Below, piece after piece: positions 1-12,134 of a stretch of 64,000 bases of DNA. Position 1 is the stretch's first letter. Each line of letters begins with the position of its first letter. Source of the DNA: JBBIQS01 sp037442205 (GTDB lineage Bacteria; Myxococcota; Myxococcia; Myxococcales; UBA5297); NCBI GenBank assembly GCA_037442205.1, contig JBBIQS010000018.1, positions 1 through 64,000 on the forward strand, in the 5' to 3' direction. The notes below the pieces were generated by a model. The model saw nothing but the letters and a program-made list of their open reading frames with translations. It was not told the DNA's origin and made no database searches. The position numbers and the translations under genes are program-made.

Positions 1-1
1 G

Positions 2-34
2 GCCCCGGCCGCCGCTCCGGCGGCAGCGCAGTAG
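2..34 (+). CDS. Possible C-terminal end of an upstream gene (partial)
   Basis: An open frame enters from the left edge and stops at a TAG at 32-34, giving an Ala/Pro-rich tail ending in Gln. It is followed 34 bases later by a strong hairpin, which is what makes a real gene end plausible. Only ten codons are visible and Ala/Pro-rich frames are common by chance at this G+C, so the call is weak. Confidence 0.25.
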   Translation, partial: APAAAPAAAQ

Positions 35-68
35 CCGCGCGGCGGCAGGACCGCGCGCAAGATCGAAA

Positions 69-103
69 GGCGCCCCGCAGCCGGTTCGCTGGCTCGGGGC
101 GCC
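69..103 (+). terminator. Hairpin, likely transcription terminator
   Basis: An 8-bp perfect stem (GGCGCCCC / GGGGCGCC, 69-76 with 96-103) encloses a second 4-bp stem (79-82 with 91-94). It lies just after the possible gene end at 34 and before the next gene. There is no clear T-tract, so it may act by another mechanism. Confidence 0.45.
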
Positions 104-243
104 CGTCTATGGATTGGCCCCGGTCTCCGCTCTGGTGCGGCGACCGGCCACTTTCCGCCGAGGCTGGACGCCCTCGAGGGCCCATGCCGGCAAGCGATCG
201 ACTGGTTGACAGTCCGCGGGGCAGGGGCCTAACGTCCGCCGCC

Positions 244-750
244 GTGGCAAATCCTCCCGAATACCGGCCATTTCGCAGGGCCGCCGCGGCCCTCTACATC
301 GCCGCCGCGGTCTTCGTCGGCCTGTGCATCCTCAGCTCCGGTTTCCTCGGGGCGCGCCAGCGGATGGGCGTCGAGCCGGCGCCGGCGCCGCTGGCCTCGG
401 TGGACCCTCCGGCGCTGCGCCGGTGCCTGATCGATCTGGAGGGGCTCTTCAACGAGCTCAACGATCGGATGGAGGCTGCTCTGCAGAGCTCGAAGGCGCA
501 CCTGAGCAGCCAGGAGTGGGAGGACTGGTCTCCCGGCTGGCGCCAGCGGGTGCTCGACACCGGCGCCCGCTGCCGGCTCTCGCCCGGCGACGTCCCCGGC
601 TCCCAGCCGGTGGCCGAGGCCTTCCGGCGGCTGTTGGAGTTGCACCGGCACTACACCACCCTGGCGGTGCAGTTCTCCAAGGAGATCGGGCCTTTCGCCG
701 AGCAGACCCGGCAGGCGCTGGAGCAGGCCCGCGGCGCGGTCGCCCCCTGA
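244..750 (+). CDS. Hypothetical membrane-anchored protein
   Basis: I do not recognise a family. From the GTG at 244 the protein has 168 residues. A short basic N-terminus (YRPFRRAA) leads into one hydrophobic segment of about 22 residues, and the rest is soluble, partly helical and probably periplasmic. In-frame ATG starts at 184 and 109 would add 20 or 45 residues; 109 sits almost on the preceding hairpin, so it is unlikely. The gene stands alone, convergent with the lipoprotein gene that ends at 752, one base after its stop. There is no catalytic motif. Confidence 0.6.
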   Translation: MANPPEYRPFRRAAAALYIAAAVFVGLCILSSGFLGARQRMGVEPAPAPLASVDPPALRRCLIDLEGLFNELNDRMEAALQSSKAHLSSQEWEDWSPGWRQRVLDTGARCRLSPGDVPGSQPVAEAFRRLLELHRHYTTLAVQFSKEIGPFAEQTRQALEQARGAVAP

Positions 751-751
751 C

Positions 752-2341
752 TCAGGGAGAGCTGGAGTCGGGCAGGATCAGCTTGAACTGCCCCAGCGAG
801 TCGCTGAGCGCCTCGTAGATCAGCAGCGGCGGCTGGCTCGGGTCCGAGTACCCGGGCTGGAGCCGGTAGATGGCCACGATGGCGTGGGCCACCGCGGCGC
901 TGGTCCCATCGGCGTTGGCGACCCGGACCATTCCCAGCACCTCGCGGGCCTTGGACACCGAGATCTGCAGGTCGGTGTTGCCCTTGACCGAGATCCGCCG
1001 GGCAGACCAGGGCAGCCGCAGGTCGGCGCCGGGCTTGACCGCCACCCGGTAGGAGCCGGGCTCGACCCGCACCGCGAACTCGCCCTTGCCGTCGGTCTGG
1101 ACGTCGCCTTTGGAGACGCCGGGATCAGCGGCGGCGCCGTTGCCCTCGTACTGCACCAGCACCCCGGCCAACGGCTGCTGCGAGGCGCCCAGCACCTTGC
1201 CCCGCAGCTCGTACTTGGGCGGGCAGACCACGGTCGGCAGCACGGCGCTGGTGGCGGTCACCGTCGCCCGGGCTGTGGCCGAGGCGAACTGCGACTGCTG
1301 CGGCGGGTGCGCGGTGATCGAGTAGCTGGCGCCCGAGGCGCTGGGAAGCAACTGGACGAGGTACTCGCCCAGGGAGTTGGCCCGGGCGGTGCTTGAGAAG
1401 GTCCCGCCGCCGCCTACCGTCCCGCGCAGCTCGAGCTCGGCGTCGGCCACCGGATTGCCGGCGCTGTCGCGCACCGTGCCGGCGACCGCGACCGGGGTGC
1501 CGAAGTCGCCCAGCTCGAACTGGTCGGGGAACAGCCCGCCGCTGTCGCTGAGGAATTCCTTGGAGGGGAAGCTCAGGGCGGCGTCGCCCATGGGCGTGAC
1601 CCGCAACACCAGCGGGTTGGTGCCGCTGAGGGCCTTGAGCTGGAAGTGGTCGGTGGCGGCGAAGACCTTGGCCTGCGAAGCCGCCGCTCGCGTCGCGAAG
1701 TCGAAGAGCTGGGCGCGGAAGCTGGGCGCCGGGATTGGCCATTGGCCCCCGGTGGCCGCGCCGAGCGCCAGCGCGCCCTCGACCGGGAGCAGGTTGTCGC
1801 CGGGAATGAGCAGCGAAGGGTCGAGCACCTCGCCGGAGGTGACCGAGCGCTGGGCGCGGATCGGCGGCAGGTCGAGGTCGTCGGCGGTGGCGGTGATGGT
1901 CCAGGTGCCCGCCGGCAGGGCCAGCGAGTAGTTGGGCCCGGACTTGACGTACTGGCTGAAGGGATGATCGAAGGCCAGGCCGGGGATGATGGTCGAGACT
2001 CCGCGCATCTCGACGGCGAAGGGGCCGGCGGCGTAGCTGGAGGTGGTCTGGCCCTGCTTGATCTGCAGCGCGCCCTCGATGATCGCCGGCGGCAGCAGCG
2101 ACAGGTCGACGCTGTTGCCGCGCCCGACGCCCACGTAGCTGAAGTCCTGGGTGACGTGTCCGCTGACGGAGAGCGGGGTGACCCGGGCCGCGAAGTCGAG
2201 GGCGCTGGCGCAGCCGTCCTCGAAGCAGATCTGCGAGGGGCCGCAGTCGGAGTCCGAGCTGCACGACCGCAGCGAGGTCTTCATGGGCCCGTTGGCGCAG
2301 CCGCAGACCGCCGCCAGGGCGATGGGGAGGAGTCGATTCAT
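752..2341 (-). CDS. Lipoprotein with carboxypeptidase-regulatory-like repeats
   Basis: This is a 529-residue exported lipoprotein. The N-terminus MNRLLPIALAAVCGC is a type II signal with the probable lipid-modified Cys at residue 15. It is followed by a Cys-rich stretch (CSSDSDCGPSQICFEDGC) of the kind common in myxobacterial secreted proteins. The rest contains several beta-rich units with phrases such as AGNPVADAELELRG and QPLAGVLVQYEG, the usual look of CarboxypepD_reg-like/transthyretin-fold domains, which are structural rather than enzymatic. Its start overlaps the stop of the upstream lipoprotein gene by 4 bases (ATGA), so the two are probably translated together and act together at the cell surface. 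The precise role is unknown. Confidence 0.8.
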   Translation of the reverse strand: MNRLLPIALAAVCGCANGPMKTSLRSCSSDSDCGPSQICFEDGCASALDFAARVTPLSVSGHVTQDFSYVGVGRGNSVDLSLLPPAIIEGALQIKQGQTTSSYAAGPFAVEMRGVSTIIPGLAFDHPFSQYVKSGPNYSLALPAGTWTITATADDLDLPPIRAQRSVTSGEVLDPSLLIPGDNLLPVEGALALGAATGGQWPIPAPSFRAQLFDFATRAAASQAKVFAATDHFQLKALSGTNPLVLRVTPMGDAALSFPSKEFLSDSGGLFPDQFELGDFGTPVAVAGTVRDSAGNPVADAELELRGTVGGGGTFSSTARANSLGEYLVQLLPSASGASYSITAHPPQQSQFASATARATVTATSAVLPTVVCPPKYELRGKVLGASQQPLAGVLVQYEGNGAAADPGVSKGDVQTDGKGEFAVRVEPGSYRVAVKPGADLRLPWSARRISVKGNTDLQISVSKAREVLGMVRVANADGTSAAVAHAIVAIYRLQPGYSDPSQPPLLIYEALSDSLGQFKLILPDSSSP

Positions 2342-2844
2342 TTGATGCAGTCCGTGGCGGCGCTGGCGTCGATGGTCCAGCTGACCGAAGTGACGTCCCT
2401 GCCGGCCTGGGGCGTCGCCGAGTCGGTGGGCAGGCTGGAGAACCCGTCGCTGAGCACCATGGTCACCACGTGCACCCCGGGGCTCTTGATGGTCAGCGGA
2501 TAGGTGGTGACCCCGGTGTTGATCCGCTCGACGCTGCCGCTGGGGTCGATGGTCCCGCCGACGTAGGTGTTGAGCGCGCCCGGGCTGGGGTCCCAGTCCA
2601 CGAACCAGCGCACGCTCAAGGTGTCGTTCAGGTCGTCGTCCTCGACGTAGCCGACCGAGAGTGTGACCTTGCAGTCGTTGGGGACGACGATGCGCGACCA
2701 GTTCAGCGGCTCGACCGCGGCTTTGGGGATGCGCGGCGGATGGTTGGTCGCCGGCGGGGGTGGGGTGCGGCCCTCGATGGGATCGGTGATCAGGCAGGAG
2801 GTGGAAGCGAGAAGCATCATGGCCAGGCCGAGTCGAGAGAGCAC
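2338..2844 (-). CDS. Small lipoprotein, partner of the downstream lipoprotein
   Basis: From the GTG at 2844 the product is a 168-residue lipoprotein. Its signal (VLSRLGLAMMLLASTSC) ends in a lipobox-like STSC, and the mature part starts at Cys22. The frame stays open upstream to an ATG at 2973, but that would put 43 Pro/Arg-rich residues before the signal peptide, so the internal start is preferred; ATG 2820 is another option. The mature protein has a DDDLNDTLSVRWFVDWDP stretch and a predicted beta-sandwich character, resembling extracellular domains that describe signed or charged beta folds; I know no named family. It is the first gene of a two-gene unit with the 529-residue lipoprotein. 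Confidence 0.7.
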   Translation of the reverse strand: MLSRLGLAMMLLASTSCLITDPIEGRTPPPPATNHPPRIPKAAVEPLNWSRIVVPNDCKVTLSVGYVEDDDLNDTLSVRWFVDWDPSPGALNTYVGGTIDPSGSVERINTGVTTYPLTIKSPGVHVVTMVLSDGFSSLPTDSATPQAGRDVTSVSWTIDASAATDCIK

Positions 2845-2974
2845 CCGCCCCCCATCGAGCAAGCGCCTTGCCAGCCGGGGCTCCCTGGAATCCTTAGGAA
2901 CCGCGCCTGGTTGAGGTGCCTCGCCGCCCGGCCGGGGTGGCGGGATTGCAGGCACGTGCGACAGCGGCGCCATA

Positions 2975-4819
<1,845 letters not shown>

Positions 4820-4851
4820 GCTTCGCTCCTTCGAGGCTTTGACCGGCGTGG

Positions 4852-5765
4852 CTAGAACCGGCCGATGATTCCGGCGGCCACGCCGCCCGGGGTAGGGGAG
4901 AGGAACAGTCTGGCCGCCGGCCTGGCGGGAGCCTTGGAAGGCTCGGCGGGGAGCGGACAGGCGATGTCGGTCTGCTCCTGGTAGTGGGCCACCGCGTCGA
5001 CGAACCCGCCGGCGAGGACTCCCAGGGTGGCGCCGAAGGAGATCCAGTTGGCGGTGCGCCAGGCCTTGGCGCGGTCCAGCTGGGCCGAGTCAACCTTGCC
5101 GTCGGCGCCGACGAGCGACTTCACCTGGGCGTAGCTGACGATCGAGGCAGTGAGGGTGAGGACCTGGCCGACGGCGAACAGCGCCCCGGCCTGCGGCCGC
5201 CCCTGCTCGAACTGCGCCGCGCCGAAGGGCAGGAAGCTGGAGAGCAGCGAGTGGCGCTCGAAGCACTTGCGCAGCAGCACCGGCGCGTCCTTCTGGCGGC
5301 GCAGGCGCTCGGCCTCCTCCAACTGCTTGCGGCGCGCCTCCTCCTGCTGGCGCTTGAACTCGCGGCGCTGGTCGCGGATCGGCGCCAGGCTCGGCTCCTG
5401 CTCGGCCTTGACCGCGTCGAACAGCCGCTTGGCGTCGGCGGAGACGGTGTGCGGGTCGAGCTCGAAGTCGGGGTCGGTGAAGAGCAGCTCGACGAAGGCC
5501 CGCCGGGCCTCGGGCTCGCTGCCGCAGTAGACCTGCGACAGGCCGAGGATGCGCCAGCCCTCGACCAGCTCGGACTCGGCGGCCAGCGCCTTCTCCTGCT
5601 GCAGCTGCTTCACCTTGGCGATGGCCTCGCGGCACTGGTCGCGGTCGAGGGCCTCGCGCGCCTCCTCCAGGAGCCTGGGCTCGGCCCGCGCCGGGGATGC
5701 GGCGATGGACAGCGCCAGGCCGAGCAGCAGTGAGCAGAGGGGGCGCATCCGGCCGAGCTTCCTGG

Positions 5766-5769
<4 letters not shown>
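4852..5769 (-). CDS. Secreted/membrane protein with TPR-like N-terminus
   Basis: The 305-residue product starts at ATG 5769, which overlaps the kinase stop codon (ATGA). An N-terminal signal (RPLCSLLLGLALSIAASPARA) is followed by about 100 residues that read like TPR helices (CREAIAKVKQLQQ, GWRILGLSQVYCG, EARRAFVELLF). Next comes a charged coiled-coil stretch rich in Arg, Gln and Glu. The C-terminal part has two or three hydrophobic segments (FLPFGAAQFEQGRPQAGALF, AWRTANWISFGATLGVLAGG) in the style of the DUF5683 membrane family. It probably works with the upstream kinase, with which it is translationally coupled. No enzymatic role is visible. Confidence 0.75.
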
Positions 5770-7713
<1,944 letters not shown>

Positions 7714-7715
<2 letters not shown>

Positions 7716-7749
7716 GAGCGTTCTGCCCGAAGCGGGCAGCAGCGCTCAT
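7714..7749. promoter_or_regulatory. Nested perfect inverted repeat over the kinase start codon
   Basis: Outer arms ATGAGCG / CGCTCAT (7714-7720 and 7743-7749) and inner arms CTGCCCG / CGGGCAG (7723-7729 and 7733-7739) form one hairpin with a 3-base loop. On the minus strand the 3' arm contains the kinase ATG at 7715-7713. It could be an operator or an mRNA structure hiding the start; see the findings. Confidence 0.5.
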
Positions 7750-7812
7750 TCTAGAGAGGGGTAGGGCGTCCTTGTCAACGGTTACCATGATCGGAAAGTC
7801 ATGGCGGGCGGC

Positions 7813-8289
7813 TCAGCCCTTGCGGCGCTCGCCGACCCGGGCCAGCAGGCTGGCCAGCACCGATTCGCGGTCGGGCAGGGGCCTGGGCTTGGCCGGTTGC
7901 GGGGTGGTCACGCGCACCAGCTCGCTCAGCTCCTGCAGCCGCTCGCGGGCCAGCTGGTGGCTGGGGCGGGCCGAGAGGATCTGCTGATAGGCCTGGAGGG
8001 CGCCCGGGTAGTCGCCGTTCTCGAACATCCCCTCGGCGAGTTGCTCGGGAGTGGCGGAGCGCTCGGCGCCGACGGCCACCGGCGCCGGCGTGGGAGCGCT
8101 CCGGCCTGCGAGCTCCGAAGGCTGGAGCAGCGACTCGATGGTCGCCAGGCGCGCGCGGGCCGCGGCGTCGCCGGGGTCCCGCTCCAGGATGCGCCGATAG
8201 AGGAGCACCGCCTCCTTGAGGTCGCCGCGCCGGAGAGCGCGCTCGGCGTCGGAGGCAAGCTGGCTGCGGTCGGCGGGGGCGATGCTCAT
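7813..8289 (-). CDS. TPR-repeat protein
   Basis: The protein has 158 residues, no signal peptide and no membrane segment. Two clear tetratricopeptide units are visible, ADAERALRRGDLKEAVLLYRR (about 13-34) with the following helix, and AEGMFENGDYPGALQAYQQI (about 84-103). An Ala/Pro linker joins them. TPR pairs mediate protein-protein contact. The gene runs in the same direction as the kinase downstream and is separated from it by about 100 bases that hold the inverted repeat. On the other side it is divergent from the gene at 8341, with only 51 bases between. The partner is unknown. Confidence 0.75.
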   Translation of the reverse strand: MSIAPADRSQLASDAERALRRGDLKEAVLLYRRILERDPGDAAARARLATIESLLQPSELAGRSAPTPAPVAVGAERSATPEQLAEGMFENGDYPGALQAYQQILSARPSHQLARERLQELSELVRVTTPQPAKPRPLPDRESVLASLLARVGERRKG

Positions 8290-8340
8290 GGATGGTCGCA
8301 GGGTAGCCGCGAGGTCGGCGCCGCGTCAAAATGCCGCGCG

Positions 8341-8955
8341 ATGAGCGCTCTGCCCGCCGCCCTCTCCATCCTTCTGCTCGCGGGTGCGCCCGTATCCTTG
8401 GATCCTCCCTCGGGATTCGACGCCCTCGACGCTCGGCTCTTCCCCGGCGCCGGCCTGTTGCCGGTCCCGGAGGGCGGGCGCGCCGTGGTCGGCCAAGCCT
8501 GGATTGGGCCGCCGGCGCAGGCGCGGGCGAGCATCGCAGTCGGGACAGTGGAGCCGGCGCCGCCGCTCGACGCCGCCGTCCTCGGGCGCGCGCTGGTTGA
8601 GTGGGGAAGGCACGGGCTCGATCTGGAACTGACGCTGCTGTCGGCACAGTCGATCGCCGGGCCGGTGCCGCGGGTGGAGGCGCAGGCTTCCTTGTTTCTG
8701 GGCGCTGAGCGCAGGCTCTTCGCCGCCTGGGTGCCGGGTTCCCAAGGCGGATTGGTTGTGCTCGCCTCGTTGCCGTCGGCGGACGCCGAGCCGGTCATCG
8801 CCGAGCTTCGGGCGCAGCTCGATCATCTCGAGGCCAGGCCGCGAGAGACGCCCGCCCCGGCGCCGCTGGCGATCGGCGGGTTGCTGGTGTTGGTGGCGGC
8901 CGCGGCCGGGGCGTGGCGCCTCAGGCGGGGAGCACGCCCTCCAGCAGGAACTTGA
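8341..8955 (+). CDS. Hypothetical exported protein with C-terminal membrane anchor
   Basis: The product has 204 residues from ATG 8341. It has an N-terminal export signal (SALPAALSILLLAGAPVS), a soluble body of about 150 residues, and a C-terminal hydrophobic segment (LAIGGLLVLVAAAAGAWRL) followed by an Arg-containing tail (RRGARPPAGT). This bipartite layout resembles sorted surface proteins, but there is no Cys before the last segment, so it does not fit MYXO-CTERM. Its last 35 bases overlap the end of the convergent hydrolase gene. No family recognised. Confidence 0.6.
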   Translation: MSALPAALSILLLAGAPVSLDPPSGFDALDARLFPGAGLLPVPEGGRAVVGQAWIGPPAQARASIAVGTVEPAPPLDAAVLGRALVEWGRHGLDLELTLLSAQSIAGPVPRVEAQASLFLGAERRLFAAWVPGSQGGLVVLASLPSADAEPVIAELRAQLDHLEARPRETPAPAPLAIGGLLVLVAAAAGAWRLRRGARPPAGT

Positions 8956-9715
8956 GCAGCGCCTGGTCGAAGGCCTGGGGCTGCTCCAGGTTCGACAGGT
9001 GCCCGGCGCCCTCGAGCTCGACGTAGCTGGACTGGCGCAGGGCGTTGGCCATGCCCTTGGACTCGGCGGGGGGCGTGAGGATGTCCTGGGTGCCGCAGAG
9101 CACCAGGGTCGGGCAGCTGATGCGCGGCAGGACGCGGGTGTGATCGGAGCGCAGGGCCATGGCCCGCAGCGCCGCGGCCGCGCCCTGGGCCGAGCTCTGG
9201 GAGATCATCTGCTCGACCTGCCGGCGGACCTGCTCGCTGGCTCCTTTGGAGAGGAGGTTGGGGAGCATCCGCTCGGCGAGGATCTGGACGCCCTGGGTCT
9301 CCACCGCCTGGGCCGTGGTCTCGCGTCCCTGCCTGGCCTCGGGCGAGTCGCCGTTGGCGCGGGTATCGCACAGGATGAGCGCCGCCACCCGGTCCGGAGC
9401 CCGGGCGTGGATGGCCAGGGCCACGTAGCCGCCCATCGACAGCCCGACGAAGGCCGCGGCCCGCACCTCGAGCTTGTCGAGCAGGGCCAGGGTGGCCCGG
9501 GCGTAGAGCTCGATGCTCACCGGGGCCGCCGCCGGCTTGGACTGCCCGAAGCCGGGGAAGTCGAGCCGGATGGCGCGGAAGTTGGCCGAGGTCGAGGCCA
9601 ACTGCCGGGCCCACATCGCGCTCGACAGCGGGAAGGCGTGGAGGAAGACCACCGCCGGCCCGGAGCCCTGCTCCTCGTAGAAGACCTCGCGGTCCTCGAA
9701 GGTGAAGTGCGCCAT
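8921..9715 (-). CDS. Alpha/beta-hydrolase (enol-lactonase-like)
   Basis: The 264-residue protein is a single-domain alpha/beta-fold hydrolase. It has the oxyanion region VVFLHAFPLS, the nucleophile elbow GLSMGG, the acid in VLCGTQDILTPP and the catalytic His in GAGHLSNLEQP, so the triad is complete. The general look is that of 3-oxoadipate enol-lactonase and related esterases, but the substrate cannot be read from the sequence. The start MAHFTFED at 9715 is chosen because the Arg/Cys-rich stretch upstream is not hydrolase-like. It lies 25 bases behind the CorA-type gene and may share its transcript. Confidence 0.85.
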   Translation of the reverse strand: MAHFTFEDREVFYEEQGSGPAVVFLHAFPLSSAMWARQLASTSANFRAIRLDFPGFGQSKPAAAPVSIELYARATLALLDKLEVRAAAFVGLSMGGYVALAIHARAPDRVAALILCDTRANGDSPEARQGRETTAQAVETQGVQILAERMLPNLLSKGASEQVRRQVEQMISQSSAQGAAAALRAMALRSDHTRVLPRISCPTLVLCGTQDILTPPAESKGMANALRQSSYVELEGAGHLSNLEQPQAFDQALLKFLLEGVLPA

Positions 9716-9740
9716 GTCCGTTCCCCTTCTTCGCCGAGAG

Positions 9741-10736
9741 CTAGAGCCAGCTCTTGCGCAAGAACCAGAGCAGCATCGCCGCCGGCACGCCGGCACAACT
9801 GGCGAGCATCAGGCCGAACAGCCACATCCTCTCGTAGGGCAGGATACTGGTGAAGTTCTGCCCGAAGAACCCGGTGACGAAGGTCAGCGGCAGAAAGATC
9901 GCCGAGAAGATGGTCAGCTGCTTCATGATCTGGTTGGTGCGGTTGGCGGCCATCGACAGGTAGGCGTCGAGCGCGTTGCCCAGCAGGTCGCGGTCGGACT
10001 CGATCGCCTCCACCACCCGCACCAGGTGATCGTAGATGTCGCGGAAGTAGAGCGCGGTCCGCTCCGCCACCCGCGGGTCGCCGCGGCGGGCCAGCATCCC
10101 GAACACGTCCCGCGCCGGGGACAGCGTCCGCCGCAGCATCACCAGCGCCCGCTTGAGCGAGAAGATGGCCTCGATCGACTGGCGCGAGACGTCGGTGAGG
10201 ATCTCGTCCTCCAGCGATTCGATGGCGTCGGCCAGGTCGTCCAGGACCGTGAAGTGGCTGTCGGTGAGCTTGTCGCTGAGCAGATAGAGCAGGAAATCCG
10301 GGCCCTTGGCGGCCACGGTCGGGTCCTGTGCGGCGCGGGCGAAGACCGCGTCCACCTCCTTCATCGGCCGGTCGTGGAGGGTGGCCAGGTAGCCCTTGCC
10401 GAGGAAGGCGTGCAGCTCGACCATCGCCAGCGCCCCCGGACCTCCGTCCTGGAAGAAGGCGTGCTGCACCAGGAACAGGTGGTCGCCGTACTCCTCGAGC
10501 TTGGGGCGCTGGTCGAGGTGCAGGCTGTCCTCGACCGCCAGCGGGTGCCAGCCGTAGCGCCTGGCCAGCGGGGCGATCGAGGCCTCGTCCTGGGCGGTCA
10601 GGTCGAGCCAGAGCACCCCGCCGCCGTCGAGCAGTTCCTCCCCGCCGACGCTCACCCGCTCGCCGTCCAGGCGAAGGACCCGGAGGACCGGGCGGGCAGC
10701 CGCTGGCTTGTCTTGGGCGGGCTCGGCCATTACCAC
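9741..10736 (-). CDS. corA: CorA-family divalent metal transporter (GQN variant)
   Basis: The protein has 331 residues with a large soluble N-terminal domain, a long helix, and two C-terminal membrane segments (about 267-290 and 305-325). This is the layout of pentameric CorA channels for Mg2+, Co2+ or related ions. The family signature at the end of the first membrane helix is usually GMN; here it reads GQN (292-294, in TGFFGQNF). The remaining hallmarks (ALVMLRR, NRTNQIMKQLT, IFLPLTFVTG) are standard. The GQN form occurs in a subset of CorA homologues, so the ion is less certain. The gene begins a short unit with the hydrolase and is divergent from the gene at 10833. Confidence 0.88.
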   Translation of the reverse strand: MVMAEPAQDKPAAARPVLRVLRLDGERVSVGGEELLDGGGVLWLDLTAQDEASIAPLARRYGWHPLAVEDSLHLDQRPKLEEYGDHLFLVQHAFFQDGGPGALAMVELHAFLGKGYLATLHDRPMKEVDAVFARAAQDPTVAAKGPDFLLYLLSDKLTDSHFTVLDDLADAIESLEDEILTDVSRQSIEAIFSLKRALVMLRRTLSPARDVFGMLARRGDPRVAERTALYFRDIYDHLVRVVEAIESDRDLLGNALDAYLSMAANRTNQIMKQLTIFSAIFLPLTFVTGFFGQNFTSILPYERMWLFGLMLASCAGVPAAMLLWFLRKSWL

Positions 10737-10832
10737 TCCCGGCGCGTAAGGGCGCGACCCGGCGATGGTAGCTTGATCGATCCGAGGGGAACAATGAGAA
10801 TGCCCCCTTCGCCTTGAGCAGAGGGATGTCCC

Positions 10833-12056
10833 ATGAGCCCGCCTTCGGGCACGCCGGCCAGAGGTTCACCGATTCCCGCCAAGGGCGCGATGGAGCGGCT
10901 GCGGCAGCTGGTCCAGTCCATCGGCGATCCCGCCTTCGCTGGCCGGCTCTACAAGGTCTATGAGGCCGCCGAGCGCGCCATCGCCGGGTTGGGCGACATG
11001 GAGCTGGGCAAGTACTCGGAGATGACCGAGACCGGCGCCCCCGACCTGTCGATGTGGGAGGAGCTGGCGCCGGTCATCCGCGACACGGTGGTCGACGTCA
11101 ACGGGCTGCTGTCCAAGGTGCGCGAGCTGTTTCCCACCGGCGGCGCCGAGGGCTCGGGGGGCATCTCCGAGCTGATCGGCGACGCGATCGAGGCCGCCGC
11201 CGCCAGCAACTCCACCGAGGCCAGGCTCGAGGCCGGCAAGCAGGAGGCGGTCGAGCACGTCCACGCCCTGGCGGCGACGCTGGCCCGCGAGATCACCAAT
11301 CTCGGCGAACGGATGCGCACCCCGCAGGTGGTCAGCGATCGCTGGAACCTGCTGGGCGACCTGCAGGAGTTCCGCGGCAAGTTCCGCTCGGCGGCGGCGG
11401 ACCTGATCTACCTGTCGGCGATCTGCTTCCAGGAAGTGCGCCGCGAGGAGATCATCCCCGGCTGGCGCGAGGAGATCCAGGAGGCGGTGACCACCCGCCG
11501 CGCGGTCACCGACCTGTCGCGGCTGCTGACCATGCACCACCAGCGGCTGGCGGGCGCGCCGGTCGGGCAGCGGGTGCACATGGCGCAGGCGCTGCTCAAG
11601 GACCTGGACGCCTTCGGCCGCTCGCGGGCCTACGTGATGCTGCGCACCGCCGACAAGCGCTGCTTCGTCGAGTTCCGCGCGCTGCTCAGCGGCTTCCAGG
11701 ACGAGTCCGACTTCGCCCGGGTGGTGAAGGCGGTGGGCGAGTTCGTCGAGTTCAGCAAGGGGCTGTCGCACATCAACAAGCGGTCCAGCCTGGTCGAGCA
11801 CGACCGCGAGCTGCTGGCCTCGCTGTCGGTGATGCTGGAGCAGATCGAGCTGCAGCGCGAGACCGATCCGGTGGTGGCGCTGGCCGGGGTCCAGGACGTG
11901 GTCAAGCGGGCGATCGAGCTGTACGGCCGCACCCCGTCGCTCGACACCTATCTGCGGCGCGTCAAGAAGCGCGACCTGGCGGCGCTCAATCCGGCGGAGC
12001 TGGCGGCCGAGGTCGAGCAGCTGCGGGTGCTGATCGCCCAGTCGATGATGGAGTAG
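10833..12056 (+). CDS. Hypothetical helical cytoplasmic protein
   Basis: I do not recognise this 407-residue protein. It has no signal peptide or membrane segment and is rich in predicted helices with many charged residues (for example LEQIELQRETDPVVALAGVQ). ATG 10833 has an AGAGGG ribosome-binding site 8 bases upstream; an internal ATG at 10890 (MERLRQLVQS) is a second possibility that removes a Pro-rich lead. It is a single gene, divergent from corA and followed after 78 bases by a lipoprotein gene with its own AGGGGAG site. Codon use matches its neighbours, so it looks resident. Confidence 0.65.
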   Translation: MSPPSGTPARGSPIPAKGAMERLRQLVQSIGDPAFAGRLYKVYEAAERAIAGLGDMELGKYSEMTETGAPDLSMWEELAPVIRDTVVDVNGLLSKVRELFPTGGAEGSGGISELIGDAIEAAAASNSTEARLEAGKQEAVEHVHALAATLAREITNLGERMRTPQVVSDRWNLLGDLQEFRGKFRSAAADLIYLSAICFQEVRREEIIPGWREEIQEAVTTRRAVTDLSRLLTMHHQRLAGAPVGQRVHMAQALLKDLDAFGRSRAYVMLRTADKRCFVEFRALLSGFQDESDFARVVKAVGEFVEFSKGLSHINKRSSLVEHDRELLASLSVMLEQIELQRETDPVVALAGVQDVVKRAIELYGRTPSLDTYLRRVKKRDLAALNPAELAAEVEQLRVLIAQSMME

Positions 12057-12134
12057 GCGCTCAAGCGATTGCTGGCAGGCTCCCCCCTGGCTTAGGATTG
12101 CTGTTCCAAGCCATCAGCTCTTCAAGGGGAGCCC

